Below the pieces are notes generated by a model. The model ran no database searches. It was not told the origin of the DNA and saw only the letters and a program-made list of their open reading frames with translations. From positions 1,364,001 through 1,428,000 of the forward strand of contig JADDTR010000003.1 in NCBI GenBank assembly GCA_015345905.1: 64,000 bases of DNA, read 5' to 3'. Made by a program: the position numbers and the translations under genes. Source of the stretch: Aotearoamyces nothofagi (lineage: Eukaryota > Ascomycota > Leotiomycetes > Leotiales > Tympanidaceae). Shown here piece by piece: positions 56,871 to 64,000 of the stretch; positions within the stretch are counted from its first letter, which is position 1, and every line of letters begins with the position of its first letter.

Positions 56871-58900
56871 CGGTCTTGAACCTAGTCCTTTTGAACCCGA
56901 GGAGCCGTTGTCAATGGAGGATAATACATAACTCCAACTATGCCAGGAGGATGCTGTACCGTTAGCTATCAAGCAAACTTCCAGGAAAAATGGAGTGTCC
57001 CATCTGAGACGCCATACCTTGGCGTACTCCTTAGTAGATCTTGCATACAGATTCAAGTGAACCAGACACATCATACCGCATGGCTTCCACTAGCCCCAGC
57101 CCAGTGGTGCTACCCTTACTGGGCTCATCTTGCCATAGCCATCTGCAATACCACCTGCTTATCTTACATGCAAAAGAGTAAAACACTCGAGCGTGTCCGA
57201 ATGTCCTTTTCTCTACAGCATAGGACATTAGGAAGAGTAAGAGCCCAGTTCATCATCAGCCGATGCAGCAGAGGATTTTGGACTATGCAATCCAACAGAA
57301 AATCTTTGTGGCCGAAAGACAGAACAGCATAGGGTAGGCTTTCGAAAGAATCGAAAAATCGATAAGGCCACTTTCAATTCTTGTTCCATATATCGAGAGT
57401 ATGTAGGATCTTGAACGACCCTCAATCCAAGCGCCTACTTATCTTAATTGTGTCTAGACTATTACGACCTACCTTTTTATGGCTTTCAACATGACAACAG
57501 AATTGTCCAGCCCGTGGCCTAGCCTACCACGGACGACTCATGGGACATATGGAAAGGATACCACAAATTGGAGACTACTTCCCGTTTTTTTAATAGGCAA
57601 CCACCCATACAACAAGAAGGACACCAGCTATTCCAGGCAGGAATAAACCAAAAGTGAGCAGTTCACTCAGGAAGGGTGTCGATGTCGAGCAGATGGCTGA
57701 GACAACAAGGACGTGTGTAGGAGCCACGGATTTGCAGTCCCCAAAGCCCCTAGCATCAGCTGTCCTGCGGTATCTTGTCGATGCCAGTACATATAAGCTC
57801 CACGATGACCCCATATGTTGCCGGCTCTTGTGTGTCATTTATCGAGTAGAGAAATAAGCTTCTCCTGCACGCGATTCGATGCATGGCAGCTGCGGTCATG
57901 CGAGATGGGAATAAGGATGGATGTGGATGGGTGCCATCATATAGCAGCGACTTGTATGGATAATGGACGCGTGACTTGGAGTTGGCGAACCAAATACTCG
58001 TGGGATGGAGGTTTGATGAATGAAGTGGGGCAGCGCTATGCTGGGGGATCAAATTATTATCGCAAGATTCGCAGTATACCTGTCTGCTTTGGCCAGAGGC
58101 TTGTTAGCGAGTTGGAAAGAAGCGTATTTGGTAAATACAGCTGTAAGATATAGCTCTCTAGCAATAGAGATTATGGTGCTGGCGTGCCTGCGGTGAACAG
58201 GACGCTAGCAAAAATGCCGCTCCGGAACGTCCAGATAGAGCTTCTTTGCGCGCTGAAAAGTTCACTTGGGAATGTAGAACAGTGTGTATATATTAATAAT
58301 CAATCATGGTTCTCCGGGCAGAGTTGCGAACAGGTATGGCCTGAGCATATTGCAACCGCAAGTGAACAACCGTGGAGTGCTGTGGAGTCTGTCGCGTTTC
58401 GATCGTCACGATCTGACGGGAACTCAACAAGCTCTACGAGGGCCAAAAAGACGCGACCCGAGAGAGTAGAAGATATGCCTCAAAGGTGCTGAAGGTATTC
58501 AAATCTTTGGATAGATGGACAAGTAAAATAGACATCGATGTTGAGCGCGTAGTCCGGAGTGTGGAGTTGTGGGGAAGACGGCCCCGCTCGAAGCGCTTAC
58601 TTTTATCGTGTGCTTGCTGACCCTAGCAACCACGTGATAGGCTCAAAGCAGGCACAACTTTTTAATAACTGTTGTAATAAACCAACAATATTGGTAGGAA
58701 GAAGCCATGAATCACTTGGAGGCATAGACATTAACGGAGTAGGGCAATTTAGAACCCGTTACAACAAATGGCAAGAAGTTCTGTTCATATTTTGAAGCAC
58801 GTCTTAAGGATGCTGTACTCGACCAAAAAGCTCTCATTAATAACTGACAGCAGGATTTAATAGATCTAAGCCTCTTCAAAGCATTTAAAAGTCGATATCT
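56871..58900. other. Intergenic, no supportable gene
   Basis: About 2 kb with many short frames. A minus-strand frame at 57590-57838 ends in a credible membrane helix (LLTFGLFLPGIAGVLLVVW), but no start or consistent exon set could be found. No repeat was recognised. Confidence 0.4.
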
Positions 58901-59939
58901 CTACAACCTCACTTCCCCCTTCTTCTTCGTATTCCTTTCAAGGCCAACCAGCAGCGCTGCATGCTTACTCAAGGCAACCAGATCTCCCTCTTCGTCGAAC
59001 ATAGAGATATCAATATCACATCTCCCATGTCGGATCAAATGTGACTCAACCCTCATGAATAACCATTCCCATCCCTTTTCAGTAGGCGGCGCTTTCTTCA
59101 CCTCGATTCCCAGCGACAACGTAGGATACCACATGCCTGTAATGCCGTACGCTTCTGGCAGTGGCATGAAGGTGTCAGCCAGATAGCAGAGCGCTGGGAT
59201 ATCAAACCCGGCAGGTTGGATCCCGTCTTTTCTCCATCTGATCCACTGCTCCCTAACACTTGGGCCAAATCTGGCACTTTTTCCTAGCGTGTCGCCGTTA
59301 CGAATAAGGAAGACGACTTTCATGATTGCGGTCCGTCTCACAAAGATTTCTGGCGGATCTTGAAACTCTACACAGTCCTCTCGTTTCGGAATATCTGCCT
59401 TCAGAATAAGAGGTATAGTTGGCAATGACTCCCCGCCAAGGGTCTCTTCTCTTCCCAGATTTCCTTGTCGAAGAAGAGCCTCGAGACACAAGGATGGTTT
59501 CTTCGTCTTATCACCGTCGCTGTATTGGAGCAGTTGGACACGGACTGTTGAGAATTGCCGACCTATTTTCAAAGGCGTGACCACAATCTCGGCATGTCCT
59601 AAAGAGGTCCTCTCGATATATTCTACGTGCATAGTTATAACATCAGGTTGATCCAACTGTGCAAGGTGCAGATGAAAGTGATATTGGGTAGCGCGAGCTA
59701 TTATAGCCGCGAGATACCCACCATGGGGTACTATGTTTAAATTAGATTTGGCCTGGAGAATTTGAAAGGGTCGTCTTACCCAGGCCGATACACCAATCAC
59801 GTTTCACATCGGCAAGATATGTAAATCCATTTATGTCGGATTGAGAGACTGCGATAGCCGCCGGGAGGTTGTTAACAGGAAAGTCTTCTGGCAGAGCAGG
59901 AATAGCATCGATGATCGCTTGACGTGCTTTGAGTGACAT
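58901..59939 (-). CDS. Thioesterase-like (hotdog fold) protein
   Basis: Two exons, 59780-59939 and 58901-59730, with a 49-base intron (GTAAGA...CATAG), give 329 aa. The join restores WCIGL-VPHGGYLAAII, the helix-capping HGG motif of the acyl-CoA thioesterase-like group (TesB/4HBT_3 double hotdog). ERTSLGHAEIVVTPLKIGRQFSTVRVQL matches the first hotdog sheet, with the usual GR-Q-FST segment. The second hotdog covers about residues 200-315, with GMWYPTLSLGIEV and the Asp-rich end ISMFDEEGDLVALSKH. Fungal members often lie alone and of unknown substrate; a role in hydrolysing an acyl-CoA is inferred from the family. No signal peptide is seen. Confidence 0.85.
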
Positions 59940-59966
59940 GATGAGGATGCTATTTTTTGAATTCCT

Positions 59967-60003
59967 GTAATCGTCAGACTTTGGTCAGGATACTGACGAT
60001 TAC
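59967..60003. repeat. 11-base palindrome upstream of the thioesterase gene
   Basis: GTAATCGTCAG at 59967-59977 and its exact reverse complement at 59993-60003, 15 bases apart. It lies 28 bases before the start codon of the minus-strand gene, so it would form a hairpin in the leader or promoter. It shares TAATCGTCAG with the inverted-repeat element at 62.5-62.8 kb. Confidence 0.85.
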
Positions 60004-60495
60004 CAGCCAACAAATATATATATAGTATAATGTGAGTAATGTTCACTAATCCATAATTCTCGGTCGGCAACTCGTGCAAATGTCCTCGGCTGGTCACGGT
60101 AAGTGGCGGCAAATAAGAGTTTAGGGCGCCGTAATAACAGGTTCCGGGTTACTGACACAATTGAAGCTGATGGCCAACTGAGCATCCGAAACTCCTAAAG
60201 CTCTCTCATCATTACTCGTAAATGGAGAGAGATTCCTAAGAGTCACGATTGAAGGTTCAGTGGAACAAGTTTCGCTCCGGCGTCTCCAGGTACTCTGACT
60301 CTGGAGTGCCATTTGACATACTGCTTAATTTCTGTATATAAAATCCGTGCAACGAGGTATTGCAATAACGTGGCATTGCGCATGTGATATCCACCAGACG
60401 CCGACTCAGCCTCCCTGGCATGAGTTATGTTTACAAAGTAGTCTCCCAAACAATTTCGTCCCAATCCTAAACCCACAACTGCTGTCTCATCATTC
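60004..60495. other. Intergenic, NAB2 3' flank
   Basis: About 490 bases with short frames only; no gene or further repeat was recognised. Confidence 0.45.
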
Positions 60496-62091
60496 TTACG
60501 TGATCAGCTCTGTAGCTGCCTGATCCATCCCAGCGTCTGTCTTTCCCGGCACAATTAACTCCTCTTCGCCGTTGTTCTCATCCACGAACTTTCGCTCACT
60601 AACATGCTGCTTCTCTCCGGCTACCCATACCTTGTCGTCAAACTTTCCTCTCTTTTGTCCCTCCTCATGCTTGAATGCACACGCTGGATTCAGACATGGA
60701 TTGAACTTGCACAGCGTCTTCACATGTGTGAATTTGCAGTTCGGCGTCGTGCAATCCGCTCCATTCCGGCAAAGTGCCACGGCTGGATGTCTGAATGGGC
60801 AGCGTGGATTAGTGCAATTTGGGAAGAACTTGCAGTCTTGCTCCGTTTGGTGGGCGATCTTCTGAGCAGGCGATGGGTGACGGGCAGTGCACTTTCTGTT
60901 CTTGCAGGCTGCTCCGAATGAGCAAATATCTGTGACATCAATAGTTGTTCCTGGTGGAGCAGCCGGGGATTGATGTGCGAATTTGCAATCCTTGTTAGTG
61001 CAAGATAAGTTGAACTTGCAAGTGGTGTCGGCAGAAGGCGGCTCGGAGGCTGGTGTCAACTCCATATCAATTGCAGAGACAGGGGTGCCGTGGGAATGAT
61101 GCGTTTGTCCATTCACGCGGCCATTTACTTGAGAGCCTTTCCTGAATCCGCCGTTCTGCTGCGCTTGCCGATTAGGCTGCACTCGATCGAAAAGCGACCT
61201 TCCTTGTTGTGGAAAGCCATTGTTCATGCCACCATTCATATGCGGGAGCTGTCCACCGTTCGCGTGCATCATTTGTTGTTGTTGAGGTGTGAACATTTGC
61301 GCCATCATTCGTGATTGTTGTTCGAGGAGCTGGTAGATCTCCATTTGTTGCTGAGGACTCATTGCGATGCCGTTGGCACCCACTACGGGAGTGCCTTGCA
61401 TTGGCCGACCATTCGATGGCCTGCCACCTCTCCCCAGAATGGATCGTGGCCCAGTAGGGGGTGCCCGTGTGTGAGTATTGATTCGTTCGTTGCCTCCATG
61501 GGGGCGGACACGGTGTAGCACAGAGTCATGAGATCTATCCATCGCCTTTCCCAGATGCCCGAACAGTCGTTTGTCCCTGCTTCGATCGACGCCGTTGCGC
61601 ATCGACTTGGGACCCGTAGGTCTACGTTGAGTTAGTTGAGGTTGTCTCTAGGAACCACCAAGATGGTGTGGGAGCTTGAATGAAGAAATTACGTACACAT
61701 TGCCTTCCCCAACTCCAGAGACATCGCCCATTTCCGCATCTTGACCAGCTCCACTTTCAGATTGTTCTAAACCATGAGATGGTTGGCCGCTGGAAGGCTG
61801 CAGTGATCCGCCGTTTTCTTGCCGGTTTAGTATCTCCACCTGCTCGAACAGCCATTGCGAGAAGTCTCTCGCTCCAGGGTCATCCGGCCCAAGGTTCAAA
61901 AGGTCGCCTGCCAGCTCGGCAGCAATCTGATCTTGAGTCTTGCCATTCACCAGCATGAGGATGATGTATTCGGCGAGCGCAGAAGAATCGTCAGCGCCAC
62001 CGGAACTCCAGCCAACCTCCACCAGCTTTGGCTGTATCGCAGCATTTAGGGCAGCTGCAACAGGCGTGTCAATAGAAATCTCGGCCGACAT
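60496..62091 (-). CDS. NAB2: Nuclear polyadenylated RNA-binding protein NAB2
   Basis: Binds poly(A) and escorts mRNA through nuclear export while limiting tail length. Two exons, 61697-62091 and 60496-61621, with a 75-base intron (GTACGT...CGTAG), give 506 aa. Start is MSAEISIDTP at 62091; an upstream TTG is ignored. The N-terminal 100 residues form the PWI-like helical domain (ALAEYIILMLVNGKT, FSQWLFEQVEIL). A Gln/Met-rich middle follows. Five CCCH fingers of the form C-x4/5-C-x4-C-x3-H are then seen: CKFNLSCTNKDCKFAH, CSFGAACKNRKCTARH, CKFFPNCTNPRCPFRH, CRNGADCTTPNCKFTH and CKFNPCLNPACAFKH. The yeast protein has seven. The intron donor was chosen to keep frame. Confidence 0.93.
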
Positions 62092-63318
62092 GATGGCGGT
62101 AATCGCACGCAAAGGCGAACTTGTCGATACGCGTATAAGGCTGAAGAGGTGGTCAAGTTGTCGCGCAAGGCCGTGAATGCTCCGTTTTCTATCCTTCTCG
62201 CCTAAGCCGGTGAGGAATGTGAGAATTTATATGACAAGGCCGCCCTTATCAGGTAGAACGATGAGTCGCGCTGTTCTGGCGAGCTGATGTTCTTTGTGGT
62301 GTGTTGAGGAGAGGGTCTTTCAAAGAGAGTGGTCGCGAGAAACACAAGACAAGCTCGAAGACTTAATCGTCACGTCACGTGCTACCAATTAGTCATCCCC
62401 CTCCCTTACGTGATTGGTGAATCAAAACTAGGACCGAAGCATCATAAATCACCCAAAGGCCTTATTAAGGCATGCGATATCTAAGGTAAGCAATCGTCAG
62501 AAATGACTTTAATCGTTAGAAAATCGTCGATTTGGTTTTCTGACGATGGTCGGTGCAAGTGCATTTGCGCACTAGATTTCGGTGGCCTCTCTAGCTATTA
62601 TATTGCGGAAAAATAGTGTTATTATAGTGAAGGACTTCAATTAATGCCCATATGCCAGAGAATAGTGAAGTTTTAGCGATTGGCATGCTATATTTTAGCG
62701 ACTGCAGGCCCTGAAGAGCGCTGAAACTGTACTGTATACACGTGACTGCGCAAATACGCGCTTACACCATTTCTGACGATTAAAGTCTCCAAGCAAAACT
62801 CGAGAAGCTATTATTTATTTGCAGTATAAGCTACTAGAAATGAAAGATATCTTGCGGTCATTTTTGAGAGGTGGTTATCTGAGATTGTTATTTCAAGCCT
62901 TACAGATCCAATTAGTACTCGCTGGAGGCAATCCGAAGAGGAGATCAGATACGCCGATCTGCCAACGCTTCATCACCGAGTGTCAACCCTCTTCAAACTT
63001 GTACATACCAAACTCTGCCAACCAACAGCCCCAATAGACGTTACAGACTTTCACCGCATTCAAATACACACTGTTCTGTCTCTTAGGTCTCATATCGAGT
63101 AAAGGTTGCTTGGGTGCGCAGTAACCTGGACTTCTTTTGGTGTACTGCCTCTGGACAGTATATCACGATGTAATTTGCTTTGTCCTACTGCGACGACACT
63201 TTACCGAATCCTCATCTTACAGACCCGCGGTGCATGTATATAACTAGCACGTAGACGCTCTGTCTCTCTTAATGTGACAATCTCTCTTTAGAGCTTTATT
63301 ATATAGCGACCTACTTCA
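62092..63318. other. Intergenic with a MITE-like element
   Basis: About 1.2 kb between the divergent NAB2 and hexosaminidase starts. It holds the inverted-repeat element at 62492-62787. The rest is AT-rich, with no gene recognised. Confidence 0.5.
62492..62787. mobile_element. MITE-like inverted-repeat element (non-autonomous DNA transposon relic)
   Basis: The right end (62768-62787) reads CATTTCTGACGATTAAAGTC. Its reverse complement matches the left end: GACTTTAATCG at 62505-62515 followed by TTAGAAA, and AATCGTCAGAAATG at 62492-62505. Further inward, GGTGCAAGTGCATTTGCGCA on the left (62552-62571) matches the reverse complement of the right (62747-62768, TGCGCAAATACGCGCTTACACC) with a few C/T differences. 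A third copy of TTTCTGACGAT is at 62537-62547. The whole is about 300 bases and non-coding, with no transposase. No clean target duplication was found, and the tips look rearranged. Confidence 0.65.
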
Positions 63319-64000
63319 ATGATGATGGGGCTTCTTGCGCTTTCTTTGCTTGTCTGTCACGTGGCGGCGATCTGGCCTGCTCCTCAATCTTTCACTTACG
63401 GGACTTCTGCCGTGTGGATTGAGGAAGATTTCTCCCTTCAATACAACGGTCAAAACGTATGCTTGCCCCCTAAATCTTCTTACTCTCCATCTTATTTCAA
63501 TTTCTGGAGGGGCAAGACTGAGCAACTTGTCAATGCACAGCTCTCAGCATACAATGGTTTACCGGATACCATAGAATTCTCCGGTCAAGCTATTGTTGAG
63601 GCCGCTGTACAGCGAGCTCGTAATACTATCTTTGCAGAGAAGCTTGTTCCTTGGAAACTGCACCCTCGCAACCAGCTGAGCAAATTCGAGCCAGCCCCAG
63701 ACACCAGCAAAACCTACATCAAAACTTTGGCAATTACACAAATCGGAAGTGACAACTCGTCAACATTTAAACCGTTGGCAGGGGAAGTAGATGAGTCGTA
63801 TGAGCTGAGTGTTGGTGAGGATGGGACAGCTAATATCACTGCTCTGTCCTCAACCGGAATCGTATGGGCACTTGACACGTTTACGCAGCTCTTCTACCTA
63901 CATTCCTCGCATCATCTTGGTGTCTATTGCAATATTGCTCCAGTACAGATCAGCGACTCTCCCAAATTTGCTCATAGAGGTCTCAACATTGATGTTTCTA
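63319..64000 (+). CDS. Beta-N-acetylhexosaminidase (GH20), 5' part, cut by the window end
   Basis: Secreted enzyme that splits terminal N-acetylhexosamine from chitin oligomers and glycans. The first of three consecutive ATGs (63319) is used. A signal peptide (MMMGLLALSLLVCHVAA) is followed by IWPAPQSFTYG, a standard GH20b start. An intron is proposed at 63457-63540 (GTATGC...GCACAG), which keeps phase 0. Exon 2 gives LVPWKLHPRN, YELSV, ITALSSTGIVWALDTFTQLF and FAHRGLNIDVS, the end of the N-terminal domain and the first strand of the catalytic barrel. The catalytic Asp-Glu pair lies beyond the window. The exact acceptor of intron 1 is the least certain point. Confidence 0.9.
   Translation, partial: MMMGLLALSLLVCHVAAIWPAPQSFTYGTSAVWIEEDFSLQYNGQNVCLPPKSSYSPSYFNFWRGKTEQLVNAQLSAYNGLPDTIEFSGQAIVEAAVQRARNTIFAEKLVPWKLHPRNQLSKFEPAPDTSKTYIKTLAITQIGSDNSSTFKPLAGEVDESYELSVGEDGTANITALSSTGIVWALDTFTQLFYLHSSHHLGVYCNIAPVQISDSPKFAHRGLNIDVS

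Noticed and set aside
57590-58052. Possible small membrane-protein gene on the minus strand
   Set aside because: One good hydrophobic helix, but no consistent start or splice set.
51713-59939. Secondary-metabolite cluster suggested by an alcohol dehydrogenase and a thioesterase-like gene
   Set aside because: No synthase, transporter or regulator between them; spacing and neighbours are ordinary.

Overview
The window is nuclear DNA of a filamentous ascomycete fungus (Pezizomycotina). The evidence is short introns of about 45-85 bases with GT...CTAAC...AG signals, gene families found in that group (fungal REV1, RTC4, CAF120-type PH protein, NAB2, MICOS Mic26/27), and AT-rich, C-to-T-biased repeat relics that look like repeat-induced point mutation (RIP). 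The class cannot be fixed from the sequence alone. All exon joins below were worked out by hand from frame, splice signals and family fit.

Layout. 0-8.7 kb is compact housekeeping DNA: REV1 (translesion polymerase), HEM3 (haem synthesis), OCT1 (mitochondrial presequence peptidase), and a MICOS Mic26/27 gene that shares a short divergent promoter with OCT1. 8.7-14.7 kb shows no supportable gene and leads to a Yap-like bZIP factor (14.7-15.6 kb). 15.8-19 kb is accessory-looking: a RIP-like AT-rich island, a putative PD-(D/E)XK nuclease-fold protein, and a lysine tRNA gene with two interruptions. 19.3-35.2 kb carries a CAF120-like PH protein, a PTC7-like PP2C phosphatase, UTP23, a DUF726 lipase-like protein and an ARO8-type aminotransferase. 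35.9-43.1 kb carries RTC4, PRP16 and PWP1, partly in very GC-rich coding DNA. 43.1-51.7 kb is mostly micro- and minisatellites around one small conserved gene. 51.7-64 kb holds a zinc alcohol dehydrogenase, two orphan membrane-protein genes, a thioesterase-fold protein, NAB2, a MITE-like inverted-repeat element and the 5' end of a GH20 hexosaminidase that runs off the window.

How the genes relate. This is ordinary mixed eukaryotic gene order rather than an operon or metabolic cluster. Shared themes are RNA processing and ribosome assembly (UTP23, PRP16, PWP1, NAB2, CAF120-like) and mitochondria (OCT1, Mic26/27, probably PTC7). Divergent pairs OCT1/Mic26-27 and PRP16/PWP1 are separated by only about 210-225 bases.

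The most unusual observation is at 18431-18574 on the minus strand. This is a tRNA-Lys(CUU) gene whose 72-base body folds correctly only if two insertions are removed. One is a normal 12-base anticodon-loop intron. The other is a 59-base D-loop insertion that starts GTAAGC, has CTAAC near its end and finishes CACAG, which is the form of a fungal spliceosomal intron. Other items worth checking are the MITE-like element at 62.5-62.8 kb with a related palindrome at 59.97 kb, tandem duplications with one-sided C-to-T change near 50 kb, and the recurrent GTACTGTAC-type motif in intergenic DNA.
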